From assembly GCF_002159835.1 (NCBI RefSeq), contig NZ_NFJL01000015.1, forward strand, positions 23,046-87,045: DNA of 64,000 bases, in the 5' to 3' direction. Position numbers and translations under genes: made by a program. Every line of letters begins with the position of its first letter. Positions within the stretch are counted from its first letter, which is position 1. This DNA comes from Blautia sp. An249 (lineage in GTDB: Bacteria; Bacillota; Clostridia; Lachnospirales; Lachnospiraceae). The notes beneath the pieces are model-generated. The model was not told where the DNA came from. It was given only the letters and a program-made list of their open reading frames with translations, and made no database searches. Positions 28,236 through 35,647 of this stretch are shown one piece after another.

Positions 28236-28328
28236 TGTTTGGTAAGCGAACACCTCATGGAAGCAGGGACAGGCAGATTTGAGTACAAATCGGATCTGGT
28301 ACGGAAACGAATTGAACAGGAGATGAAC

Positions 28329-28409
28329 ATGAAAAAGGTGTTCGCTTCACTGTCAAAGAAACAGAAAAAATTGTTGGTTACCAGTCATAAAAAATGGCTG
28401 TTACCATAG
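28329..28409 (+). CDS. Candidate 26-aa small protein, unit 1
   Basis: Open frame MKKVFASLSKKQKKLLVTSH... ending in LLP, 26 aa, basic, with AGGAG six bases upstream of the ATG. It is present identically in both 272-bp units. It has no recognised family. The good ribosome binding site favours translation; the absence of any diverged homologue in the window means coding cannot be tested by substitution pattern. Confidence 0.4.
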   Translation: MKKVFASLSKKQKKLLVTSHKKWLLP

Positions 28410-28467
28410 AATCGGTTATCTGACCGAGAGGCTGAAAACCCAGTGTTTAAGCCAAAAATCAGAGAAT

Positions 28468-28507
28468 GTCTTCGTAGCTCAGCTGGATAGAGCACTCGCC
28501 TCCTAAG
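28468..28507 (+). pseudogene. 5' half of tRNA-Arg(CCU), second type
   Basis: GTCTTCG-TA-GCTC...GAGC-A-CTCGC-CTCCTAA-G is identical to the first 40 bases of the intact tRNA at 28740, then runs into the repeat unit (TGTTTGG). Without the 3' strands it cannot fold as a tRNA. Confidence 0.85.
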
Positions 28508-28600
28508 TGTTTGGTAAGCGAACACCTCATGGAAGCAGGGACAGGCAGATTTGAGTACAAATCGGATCTGGTACGGAAACGAATTGAACAGGAGATGAAC

Positions 28601-28681
28601 ATGAAAAAGGTGTTCGCTTCACTGTCAAAGAAACAGAAAAAATTGTTGGTTACCAGTCATAAAAAATGGCTGTTACCATAG
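28601..28681 (+). CDS. Candidate 26-aa small protein, unit 2
   Basis: Exact second copy of the 28329 frame in the next 272-bp unit, with the same AGGAG site and flanks. Confidence 0.4.
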   Translation: MKKVFASLSKKQKKLLVTSHKKWLLP

Positions 28682-28739
28682 AATCGGTTATCTGACCGAG
28701 AGGCTGAAAACCCAGTGTTTAAGCCAAAAATCAGAGAAT

Positions 28740-28813
28740 GTCTTCGTAGCTCAGCTGGATAGAGCACTCGCCTCCTAAGCGAGGGGTCAGAGGTTCAAAT
28801 CCTCCCGGAGACG
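28740..28813 (+). tRNA. tRNA-Arg (anticodon CCU)
   Basis: 74-nt cloverleaf. The acceptor stem is GTCTTCG/CGGAGAC (one G-U), the D arm is GCTC/GAGC, and the anticodon stem is CTCGC/GCGAG with loop CTCCTAA. The variable loop is 5 nt and the T arm has loop TTCAAAT (one A-C mismatch at the base of the stem). The discriminator is G and CCA is not encoded. The anticodon CCT reads AGG. The 5' half is shared with the tandem units, so this copy marks a recombination junction that keeps an intact gene. Confidence 0.92.
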
Positions 28814-28820
28814 GCAAATA

Positions 28821-28868
28821 TAAGCGGGAATTATTAGCTGGAACGGCTGAATAATTACCCGCTTATTT
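28821..28868 (+). terminator. Hairpin after tRNA-Arg
   Basis: TAAGCGGG (28821-28828) pairs with CCCGCTTA (28858-28865), with an inner AATTATT/AATAATT stem. A moderate T-rich tail follows. Confidence 0.7.
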
Positions 28869-28911
28869 CATTTTCTGGAGAGAAAAAAGGGTCTGACAGG
28901 AATGAAATCTC

Positions 28912-28996
28912 AGCTAATACACCGACAAAAATCGGCGGCTCCAGCTAATAAATATGCTCTGTGGCTAATACTTTTTTTCAGAGCGTTTAGCTAATA
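28912..28996 (+). repeat. Four AGCTAATA-type direct repeats
   Basis: AGCTAATA at 28912-28919, 28943-28950 and 28989-28996, and GGCTAATA at 28963-28970, spaced 31, 20 and 26 bp. They lie between the tRNA and the first element gene, where arm-type integrase or excisionase sites, or partition or replication iterons, would be expected. Confidence 0.5.
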
Positions 28997-29132
28997 TGAG
29001 TGCTCGGTTAGATGTCAGCCTGTGTTTTAGATAGTAAAAAAGAGAAAATGCTGGATAAACAGGCGGTACGTCATTACGGATTATCCGCAGAAAGCTGATA
29101 CAATATTAATTACATGGATATGTCAAACGAGA

Positions 29133-29180
29133 AGCTCGTTTGGATCGGATTTATAAAAATCTGATCTGAACGGGCTTTTT
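29133..29180 (+). terminator. Long hairpin with T-run upstream of element parB
   Basis: A 20-bp stem (29133-29152 with 29157-29176, four G-U pairs) with a 4-nt loop is followed by TTTT. It ends 28 bp before the parB start, so it could either stop transcription entering from the chromosome or act as an attenuator. Confidence 0.75.
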
Positions 29181-29208
29181 GCGTATCAGAAGAAAGAAGG
29201 AGGAAGAA

Positions 29209-30054
29209 TTGGAAGAAAAAGAGAAAGTCATTGAAATTGAGATCGAGAGGCTTCGCGATTTTAAGAAGCATCCATTTCAGGTCAGGGACGATAAAGAGAT
29301 GTCGCTTCTAAAAGAAAGTATTCAAAATTACGGGATACTCAGTCCACTGATCGTTAGACCTGTCCTGGATGGTGTGTATGAGATTGTGGCAGGGCATAGA
29401 AGAAAATATGCGGCACAGCAATTGGGATATCGTAAGCTGCCCGTAATCATCCGGGTGATGTCCGATGACGAGGCGATTATTTCCATGGTGGATTCTAATT
29501 TGCAGCGGGAGCGGATCAGCTACAGCGAAAAAGCATTTGCCTATATGATGAAAAATGAGGCAATGAAAAGAAAAGGCGGTCGAAAGCGTAGCCAAATTGA
29601 CCACAAATTCAAAGGGAAAAAGACAGTCGAGATTATTGGAGTGGAAGGCGGTGACAGCCCTAAGCAGGTTCAACGCTATATCAAGATTACAGAATTGATC
29701 CCGGAACTGCTCCAACAGTTGGATGATGAAATGATTGGATTTAATCCTGCAGTAGAGATCGCCTCTCTGAAGAAGGAAGAGCAAAAACAGCTTCTCGACG
29801 CTATGGATTATGCACAGTCTACGCCTTCACTGTCACAGGCGCAGCGGATGAAAAGGTTAAGCAAAGAAGGAAAGCTCACAAAAGAAAAGATGGAAGATAT
29901 TATGAGTGAGATTAAGAAGGGAGAAATCTCCAGAGTGATTTTTACAAATGAACAGCTTCACCGATATTTCCCATCCAGTTATACACCGGAGAAAATGAAA
30001 CGGGAAATCCTGGCAATATTAAAACTCTGGGCAGAACAATACTGGGAACAGTAA
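29209..30054 (+). CDS. ParB/RepB/Spo0J family partition protein (element copy 1)
   Basis: 281 aa from the TTG at 29209, which has AAGGAGG 5 nt upstream; a longer frame from 29179 begins inside the hairpin and is rejected. The ParB N-terminal domain shows HPFQVRDDKEMSLL, IVAGHRRKYAAQQLG and MVDSNLQRERISYSEKA. A helix-turn-helix region follows. It is paralogous to the second element ParB at 30846 and distinct from chromosomal ParB. It presumably binds element-specific centromere sites for plasmid-like partition. It is 16 bp upstream of parA. Confidence 0.9.
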   Translation: MEEKEKVIEIEIERLRDFKKHPFQVRDDKEMSLLKESIQNYGILSPLIVRPVLDGVYEIVAGHRRKYAAQQLGYRKLPVIIRVMSDDEAIISMVDSNLQRERISYSEKAFAYMMKNEAMKRKGGRKRSQIDHKFKGKKTVEIIGVEGGDSPKQVQRYIKITELIPELLQQLDDEMIGFNPAVEIASLKKEEQKQLLDAMDYAQSTPSLSQAQRMKRLSKEGKLTKEKMEDIMSEIKKGEISRVIFTNEQLHRYFPSSYTPEKMKREILAILKLWAEQYWEQ

Positions 30055-30070
30055 TTGAGGAGGACAAAAA

Positions 30071-30856
30071 ATGTGTAAGGTTATTTCAATAGCAAATCAG
30101 AAAGGCGGAGTCGCAAAGACTACTACTGCTGTAAATCTTGGCATTGGATTAGCAAGGAAAGGGAATAAAGTATTGCTTGTCGATACAGATCCGCAGGGAA
30201 GTCTGACTGCAAGCCTTGGATATGTCGAACCGGATGAAATTCCGGTTACTCTGGCAAACATCCTGACGGCTGTTATTAATGAGGAAGAAATCGATATGAC
30301 AGATGGGATTCTTCATCATGAGGAAAATATAGATATCATGCCCGGCAATATTGAACTTTCTGCGTTGGAAGTGACAATGGGAAATGTTATGAGCAGGGAA
30401 TTAATACTGAAGGATTATATCGATATGATGAGAGAACGATACGATTATATTTTGATCGATTGTATGCCAAGTCTTGGAATGATGACAATTAATGCTCTGG
30501 TGGCATCAGATTCAGTGCTTATCCCGGTTCAGGCTGCTTACCTTCCTGTAAAAGGACTTCAGCAGTTAATTAAAACAATCATGATGGTAAAGAAGAGGTT
30601 GAACCGTAAATTGAAAATCCAGGGAATTCTTCTTACTATGGTCGATTACAGAACAAATTATGCGAAAGATATTTCTTCTAAAGTACATGAAACATACGGA
30701 TCAAGGATTGTTGTCTTTCAGAATACGATTCCTATGTCTGTAAAGGCTGCCGAAACAAGCGCAGAAGGAATAAGTATTTATGCACACTGTCCCAGGAGTA
30801 AAGTTGCAGAGGCATACAGAAATCTGACAGAGGAGGTTTTGGAAAATGAAAAATAG
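30071..30856 (+). CDS. ParA family ATPase (element)
   Basis: 261 aa with deviant Walker A KGGVAKTTTAVNLG, switch DTDPQGSLTASLG and DCMPSLGMMTINAL. This is the Soj/ParA type of plasmids and large ICEs. It is flanked by two ParB genes; it overlaps the second by 11 bp. Likely role: segregation of the excised, replicating form of the element. Confidence 0.93.
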   Translation: MCKVISIANQKGGVAKTTTAVNLGIGLARKGNKVLLVDTDPQGSLTASLGYVEPDEIPVTLANILTAVINEEEIDMTDGILHHEENIDIMPGNIELSALEVTMGNVMSRELILKDYIDMMRERYDYILIDCMPSLGMMTINALVASDSVLIPVQAAYLPVKGLQQLIKTIMMVKKRLNRKLKIQGILLTMVDYRTNYAKDISSKVHETYGSRIVVFQNTIPMSVKAAETSAEGISIYAHCPRSKVAEAYRNLTEEVLENEK

Positions 30857-31748
30857 AAGCGGGGAAAAAGTTAAACTGACAAGTATTGACGAAATGCTTG
30901 GAGTTCTGAATGAAGAGTCGGCTATGGAGATAGAAATCAGCAGGATCCATAGTTTCAAGGATCATCCTTTTAAAGTTCTTGATGATGGAAAAATGCAGGA
31001 TCTGGTAGACAGTGTAAAGGAAAATGGAGTACTTACTCCTGTATTGATCCGTCCAACGGCGAATGATCAATATGAAATGATATCCGGTCATCGTAGAATG
31101 CATGCAGCTGCTATCGCAGGTCTTACTACAATTCCGGCAATCATCAGAGAACTGTCAGATGATGAAGCGGTAATTGCAATGGTAGATGCCAATATTCAGA
31201 GGGAAGAACTACTTCCGAGTGAAAAGGCATTTGCTTTTAAAATGAAATTAAATGCAATGAAGAGACAAGCCGGGAGACCAACAAAAAATGCGTCCCAAAA
31301 TGGGACAAATAAAAGATCGGATGAACTCCTCGCGAGTGAAGTAGGAATCAGTAGAAATCAGATACAGCGTTATATTCGTCTCACGGAACTTATACCGGAA
31401 ATGCTCGAACTTGTTGATAAAAAGAAACTGCAATTCACGGTAGCTGTTGATATTTCATATCTCGACAGGGAAATCCAGAAATGGATTTATGAATATATCC
31501 GGGACAATGGTTTCATCAAGCCTGGACAGATTTCAGCATTGCGGAAACATCTTGAAACGGAAACAATCAGTCAGAATTTTATGATCTCGATATTTAATAA
31601 TTGTATTGCTCCTAAAACCAAAAATAGAAAGGTGACAATTTCAGAGAAAAAACTCACGAAATATTTTCCGCTTGAATATTCGGAAGAGCAAATGGAACGG
31701 ATAATCGTCAGTTTATTGGAAAAATGGAAGACGGAACAGGAGGGATGA
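30846..31748 (+). CDS. ParB family partition protein (element copy 2)
   Basis: 300 aa. Conserved ParB segments are DHPFKVLDDGKMQDLVDSVK, MISGHRRMHAAAIAG and MVDANIQREELLPSEKA. It resembles the 29209 product along its length, pointing to an old duplication. It overlaps parA at its start and is followed 4 bp later by a short RepA-like gene. Confidence 0.9.
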   Translation: MKNRSGEKVKLTSIDEMLGVLNEESAMEIEISRIHSFKDHPFKVLDDGKMQDLVDSVKENGVLTPVLIRPTANDQYEMISGHRRMHAAAIAGLTTIPAIIRELSDDEAVIAMVDANIQREELLPSEKAFAFKMKLNAMKRQAGRPTKNASQNGTNKRSDELLASEVGISRNQIQRYIRLTELIPEMLELVDKKKLQFTVAVDISYLDREIQKWIYEYIRDNGFIKPGQISALRKHLETETISQNFMISIFNNCIAPKTKNRKVTISEKKLTKYFPLEYSEEQMERIIVSLLEKWKTEQEG

Positions 31749-31752
31749 AAAA

Positions 31753-32103
31753 ATGGCGTTTCGGTATTTTTATGGAAAAGAGGCGGATCAATACTCTTTT
31801 ATCCGCATTCCTAAACTGTTATTAACAGGCAAGGATTTCTCATCTCTGTCAATTATGGCTAAGATGTTATATGGTCTTCTGTTGGATCGAATGGGAATGG
31901 CATCAAAGAATAAATGGCTCGACAGAGAGAACAGAGTATATGTGATCTATCCTATTGCAGAAATCCAGCAGGATATGTGTATTTCAAGAAAAAAGGCGAT
32001 GGAGATCCTTTCTGAATTGGAGGAAAAGGGACTTGTTGAGAAACAGATCCGAGGATCTGGACTGCCAAACCTTTTATATATTAAACAGTTTACAGCGGCT
32101 TGA
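31753..32103 (+). CDS. Short replication initiator A-like protein (N-terminal domain only)
   Basis: 116 aa containing only the RepA N-terminal winged-helix region (FRYFYGKEADQYSFIRIPK and LYGLLLDRMGMASKN). It closely parallels the first 115 residues of the full RepA encoded next. It lacks the C-terminal domain, but start, ribosome binding site (AGGAGGGATG) and stop are clean, so it may be a functional stand-alone DNA-binding protein rather than a fragment. A regulatory role on rep or par is an inference. Confidence 0.82.
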   Translation: MAFRYFYGKEADQYSFIRIPKLLLTGKDFSSLSIMAKMLYGLLLDRMGMASKNKWLDRENRVYVIYPIAEIQQDMCISRKKAMEILSELEEKGLVEKQIRGSGLPNLLYIKQFTAA

Positions 32104-32104
32104 T

Positions 32105-32130
32105 CAGAGGTGCCGGAAATAGCACCTCTG
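32105..32130 (+). promoter_or_regulatory. Perfect hairpin before repA
   Basis: CAGAGGTGC (32105-32113) and GCACCTCTG (32122-32130) with an 8-nt loop and no T-run. It sits between the short RepA-like gene and repA, 25 bp before the repA start. A translational or protein-binding control site is possible. Confidence 0.55.
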
Positions 32131-32154
32131 AAATCCAGAAGAAAGGAGGAACAT

Positions 32155-33159
32155 ATGGAACAAAAAGTATCATTTAATTATTTTTACGGATCCCAGGCGG
32201 ATCAGTATAGTTTTTACCGGATTCCAAAAGCGTTATTTAAGAATGATTACTTCCGCGGACTGTCCAGTGATGCGAAGATATTGTATGGGCTGATGTTGGA
32301 CAGGATGTCTTTATCTATCAAGAACCAGTGGTTTGATCATGAAAACAGGGCTTATATATACTTTTCTATTGAAGATATTATGGAATTGCTGAATTGTGGC
32401 AGAAATAAAGCTGTAAAATCGCTGCAGGAGCTGGACAGTGAAAACGGGATTGGTCTAATCGAGAAGAAACGTCAGGGATTTGGCAAGACCAATATTATCT
32501 ATGTAAAATCATTTATGATGGCAGACGAGGAAAAAACTGCGGAAGATATTCCATCAGATCAGGAGACAGAGCCACAGAAGTTTACAATTCAAACTTATGA
32601 GGGGGAAGAGTCAGATCAAGAAGTTTACAAAACAAACTTCAAGAAGTCCCAAAAACAAACTTCAAGAAGTCCTGAAAATAAACTTCAAGAAGTTTGCAAA
32701 ACAAACTCTATTTATAATAATTTAAGTTATAATAAAGAGAATGATACTGAATCAGATCTAATCGGATCGTCTCAGATGCGATCCGCAGAAGGGATGACAA
32801 CTATGCAGGCGTACGGAAGCCTGATCAAAGAGAATATTGACTATGATAATCTTCTGATCACCCATCCTTTTGAGCAGGAGCTGATCAATGGGATCTATGA
32901 GCTGATACTGGAGACAGTATTGTGTCAGAATGAAGAAATACTGATTGCCAGTAACCGGTATCCGGTGCAGTTTGTGAAAAGTAAATTTCTGAAACTTAAA
33001 TATTCACACATCGAATATGTGATCGAATGTCTGAAAAAGAATACTTCAAAAGTCAAGAATATTAAGAAGTATATGCTGGCTGCATTATTTAATGCGCCTG
33101 CTACGATTGATGGTTATTATCAGGCTGAGGTAAATCACGATATGCCCCAGTTTGCCTGA
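32155..33159 (+). CDS. Replication initiator protein A (RepA_N type, with DUF6017-like C-terminus)
   Basis: 334 aa from the ATG at 32155 (AGAAAGGAGG site). A frame extended to 32110 would begin inside a hairpin. Residues about 1-120 are the RepA N-terminal DNA-binding domain (FNYFYGSQADQYSFYRIPK). The middle is a low-complexity linker encoded by iteron DNA (residues about 150-190). The C-terminal approximately 100 residues (from HPFEQELINGIYELIL) resemble DUF6017. RepA_N proteins initiate theta replication at iterons within their own gene, as seen here. This gives the element plasmid-like replication capacity. Confidence 0.87.
   Translation: MEQKVSFNYFYGSQADQYSFYRIPKALFKNDYFRGLSSDAKILYGLMLDRMSLSIKNQWFDHENRAYIYFSIEDIMELLNCGRNKAVKSLQELDSENGIGLIEKKRQGFGKTNIIYVKSFMMADEEKTAEDIPSDQETEPQKFTIQTYEGEESDQEVYKTNFKKSQKQTSRSPENKLQEVCKTNSIYNNLSYNKENDTESDLIGSSQMRSAEGMTTMQAYGSLIKENIDYDNLLITHPFEQELINGIYELILETVLCQNEEILIASNRYPVQFVKSKFLKLKYSHIEYVIECLKKNTSKVKNIKKYMLAALFNAPATIDGYYQAEVNHDMPQFA
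32616..32693 (+). repeat. 23-bp-period iterons inside repA (putative oriV)
   Basis: AAACTTCAAGAAGT occurs at 32634, 32657 and 32680, exactly 23 bp apart, with a partial copy (TCAAGAAGT) at 32616 in the same phase. The core TTCAAGAA has partial dyad symmetry. An AT-rich stretch follows at 32706-32745. This placement matches RepA_N-family plasmid origins. Confidence 0.85.
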
Positions 33160-33177
33160 GGGAGGAAAGGAGAAATC

Positions 33178-33474
33178 ATGATAATTTTAAAATTAATTGA
33201 AAAACTGATATTGCTTCCGGTATGGATCATCTTGGCTCTGATCAGCCTTTGCATTAAGCTGACAGTCAATTTATATGGCTTTATAAAAGGGGTTTTTACT
33301 TTCCTGCTTATTCTTTTGATGATCGGAACGATTGTCTGTTATCAGGACTGGGTTCAGGTGGCGGCACTCTTGTGTATTGAAGCGGCAGCATTCTTGATTT
33401 TATTCTGTGCATGCTTTATCGAAGTAACGGTAGATATGCTGAGAGGATATGTGAGCGACAGGCTTTTGTCTTAG
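33178..33474 (+). CDS. Small integral membrane protein of unknown function
   Basis: 98 aa with two long hydrophobic stretches (about 10-35 and 38-58) and a third near 65-85. No catalytic motif or family is recognised. It lies 18 bp after repA with a GGAGGAAAGGAG site and before another unknown gene, so it is probably part of the same maintenance operon. Confidence 0.65.
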   Translation: MIILKLIEKLILLPVWIILALISLCIKLTVNLYGFIKGVFTFLLILLMIGTIVCYQDWVQVAALLCIEAAAFLILFCACFIEVTVDMLRGYVSDRLLS

Positions 33475-33488
33475 AAAGAAGGATGAAT

Positions 33489-34076
33489 ATGGCGTACATA
33501 CATGAAATTTTAGGGAAAGCAAATATACGGAGTGTTGCGGATTTTCTGCTGTTTGGTCTGGGACCGGATGAAGATACAAGGAATTATGAGGAGAGAATAG
33601 ACGAACTGTACGACAAGTTTGAAGATGCAGTAAAAAAGTATGATCCAAATCCCACGTCAGAACTTCTGGACCTTTCCAATGAGATCAGCAGTGAGACGGC
33701 TAGCGTATATACAGAAATAGGACTTCAGATGGGAATTCTACTTGTTGTCGATATGGCTGCTAATCTCAGGCGTGAAAAAGGTCAGTACAGGCATAATACG
33801 GAAATCGATTATGAGGCAGACGAACTTATAAATAAGCTTTATCAGATACAGGAAGGATCTGTATTTCAGGAAGCTTTGTATGATGATAAAGAATTTCAAC
33901 AAGCAGATAAAGAGCTAAAAATAGTAGTTGAAAAGATGCAGGAGAACTTATCGGATTGTCGCAGAATGGACGTCATACAGGAACTGTATGATAAATTGGA
34001 GTGCATGATCCGGATATGCGGGAAGACGGCATATTGTCAGGGATTTCATGATGCAAACCGGTTATTTAATCTGTAA
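33489..34076 (+). CDS. Hypothetical helical protein
   Basis: 195 aa starting MAYIHEILGKANIRSVADFL at the ATG 33489, which has AAGGA 5 nt upstream; longer frames into the previous gene are not supported. It is acidic, predicted all-helical and soluble, with no signal peptide. I do not recognise a characterised family. A hairpin follows its stop. Confidence 0.7.
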   Translation: MAYIHEILGKANIRSVADFLLFGLGPDEDTRNYEERIDELYDKFEDAVKKYDPNPTSELLDLSNEISSETASVYTEIGLQMGILLVVDMAANLRREKGQYRHNTEIDYEADELINKLYQIQEGSVFQEALYDDKEFQQADKELKIVVEKMQENLSDCRRMDVIQELYDKLECMIRICGKTAYCQGFHDANRLFNL

Positions 34077-34081
34077 AAATA

Positions 34082-34118
34082 AACAGGCTCCACATTCATT
34101 GTGAATGGGGAGTCTGTT
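34082..34118. terminator. Hairpin between convergent genes
   Basis: AACAGGCTCC (34082-34091) and GGAGTCTGTT (34109-34118) with an inner ATTCA/TGAAT stem. There is no strong T-run on either side, but it lies at the convergent ends of the 33489 gene and the small HTH gene. Confidence 0.6.
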
Positions 34119-34133
34119 CATCAGATGATGTGT

Positions 34134-34346
34134 TCAGAATACATTGTCATCAGGATAATGAGTCATAATATCTTCAACATTGCAATTCAAAATATTACAG
34201 AGTTTATCAATCGTATTGACTTCTACATTCTGATTATGCCGTAATCGGTTTAGCTGAGAGCGGTTCATATGATACCGGGTATACAGATCATATTGTGTAA
34301 TGTTCCGGGCTTTCATAGTTTCCCATAACTTGTCATATTTAATCAT
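34134..34346 (-). CDS. Small XRE/Cro-type helix-turn-helix regulator
   Basis: 70 aa, one HTH_3/Cro-like domain: ITQYDLYTRYHMNRSQLNRL is the helix-turn-helix, followed by VNTIDKLCNILNCNVEDIM, typical of the YozG-like class. It is minus-strand and divergent from the 34453 gene; it probably regulates itself and its neighbour. No effector domain is present. Confidence 0.85.
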   Translation of the reverse strand: MIKYDKLWETMKARNITQYDLYTRYHMNRSQLNRLRHNQNVEVNTIDKLCNILNCNVEDIMTHYPDDNVF

Positions 34347-34452
34347 TTCAGTAAACTGCTTTCTATAGATTCATATTGCTATACAGATATTATTAGCGTA
34401 AAATAAGGGAAACAATAGTGTTCGTATACGGACACTACAGGAGAGTGCGTAT

Positions 34453-34809
34453 ATGAGAAAAGTAAAGATAATCCTGCCGATTCTGTTTCTTTTCACCGGC
34501 ATTCTTTTATATCTGCAGTTTGGCCGGGATGTAGAAGTAATATCCACAACGAGTACAACCAGCGATCAGTTTTATGAACAGGGAATGACAGTAGTTGCCA
34601 ATAAGCTTATCATTCCTGATAAAGTTGCTTTTGCAGAAAATCTTCTGGATCGGACCAGGCGAAATGATTTCAAAGAAGTTCTTTTTTCTTATGATGTATT
34701 AGGATATCCGGACAGGATAAAGATTAAGGTCTATCCTAATAGGATCTGCATGAAATTATGCAGAGGAAGTTGGAATATTGAATATGAAAATGGAGAAATG
34801 TGGCTATAA
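34453..34809 (+). CDS. Hypothetical membrane-anchored or exported protein
   Basis: 118 aa with an N-terminal hydrophobic helix (about 5-24) after a Lys/Arg-rich start and a small globular domain outside. No family recognised. It is weakly preceded by AGGAGAGTGCG. It is divergent from the small HTH regulator and is the last gene before the nested arsenic module. Confidence 0.6.
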   Translation: MRKVKIILPILFLFTGILLYLQFGRDVEVISTTSTTSDQFYEQGMTVVANKLIIPDKVAFAENLLDRTRRNDFKEVLFSYDVLGYPDRIKIKVYPNRICMKLCRGSWNIEYENGEMWL

Positions 34810-35142
34810 GAATTGTTGGTGGATTGGAGATATACATTGATTGATTTTTAGAAAATAGATATAATCAAACTAACAAATACGAATTTGAATATCAGTAAAT
34901 TATGACCTCTCAACAGAGGTTACAGTGTTTTAATAAAATCCTCCAAAAGCCTTGAAAACAAAGGATTTATCGCAATGTGTTCGCCTTATCTCTTTATACG
35001 GTTACACACAAGTTTACTCTTTCCCTCCTTGCTCATAAGGGCAAATGCAAGGGCAAGAAAATCTCATAACAAAATATAACAGAGTGTGGCAATCGGAGAG
35101 CTGTGATGTATGTGCGAATATATTATAACGGAGGATTTTTCA
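34810..35142. other. Non-coding left flank of the nested arsenic module
   Basis: About 330 bp with no supported gene. It contains a small hairpin ACCTCT-CAAC-AGAGGT (34905-34920). Base composition changes from the AT-rich left part to the style of the arsenic module after about 34930. The left end of the nested insertion probably lies here, but I could not find a direct repeat matching the right side. Confidence 0.45.
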
Positions 35143-35520
35143 ATGGACAAGTACATTTACGATGATAAAAATGGTCTGTGGTATGAACTGCAAGGAGATT
35201 ATTATATCCCATGTCTTATCTTACCAGCCGAAAAAGAACAGCCTATTGGTTTGTGGGGACAGCGGCACTTGCGGTATCTGAAAGAATACCGCCGAGCCAC
35301 CTACATAACCTTGTTCACAAGCGGCAGGCTGAACAATTACCTTGCTGACATCGACAGGCAGGCGCAGGAGCGCATGGAAAGGCTCACAGAGCAGATGAAA
35401 CGGGTGCAGGGTATTACGGAGCAGTTAAAGGCGGAAAACGCTTTGGAATGGACACAGAGAATGAATAACATACGGGCGTGTGCAAAGGAGATTGTGGAAA
35501 AAGAAATCATCTTTGCATAA
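35143..35520 (+). CDS. tnpV: TnpV family transposon-encoded protein
   Basis: 125 aa from the ATG at 35143 with GGAGG 8 nt upstream. The pattern YIPCLILP...IGLWGQRHLRYLKEYRRATY...LFTSGRLNNYLADID matches TnpV proteins of Tn4451-like clostridial transposons, whose function is unknown. The C-terminal half is a coiled coil. It precedes the ars operon and has the same orientation. Confidence 0.85.
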   Translation: MDKYIYDDKNGLWYELQGDYYIPCLILPAEKEQPIGLWGQRHLRYLKEYRRATYITLFTSGRLNNYLADIDRQAQERMERLTEQMKRVQGITEQLKAENALEWTQRMNNIRACAKEIVEKEIIFA

Positions 35521-35579
35521 GAAGACAGCGGTAGGATTTAGTTTTCCTACCGCTGTTTCACTTAAATCAAAAAAATATA

Positions 35580-35617
35580 TTGACATTTTTCTATGTGTTG
35601 CATATAATAACACATAG
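35580..35617 (+). promoter_or_regulatory. ars operon promoter with overlapping ArsR operator
   Basis: Perfect TTGACA (35580-35585), 17-bp spacer, TATAAT (35603-35608). A perfect inverted repeat CTATGTGTT (35591-35599) / AACACATAG (35609-35617) encloses the -10 box, so a bound ArsR dimer would block RNA polymerase. Confidence 0.92.
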
Positions 35618-35647
35618 ACATTTATCTATAGGAGGTGATTGAGAGAG

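Larger units (their letters stand above)
28225..28768 (+). repeat. Two identical tandem 272-bp units bounded by CGCCTCCTAAG
   Basis: The 11-bp core CGCCTCCTAAG (tRNA-Arg anticodon stem-loop) occurs at 28225, 28497 and 28769, exactly 272 bp apart. By eye the sequence between cores is identical in both units. Each unit contains the hairpin GTGTTTGGTAAGCGAACAC, a GATTTGAGTACAAATC hairpin, a 26-codon ORF with a ribosome binding site, and ends with the 5' half of tRNA-Arg(CCU) (GTCTTCG... type). The core position suggests site-specific recombination units rather than random duplication. Confidence 0.9.

Noticed and set aside
32616..32693. Short repeats considered as a CRISPR array
   Set aside because: Period 23 bp with 9-bp spacers inside an intact repA reading frame; fits replication iterons.
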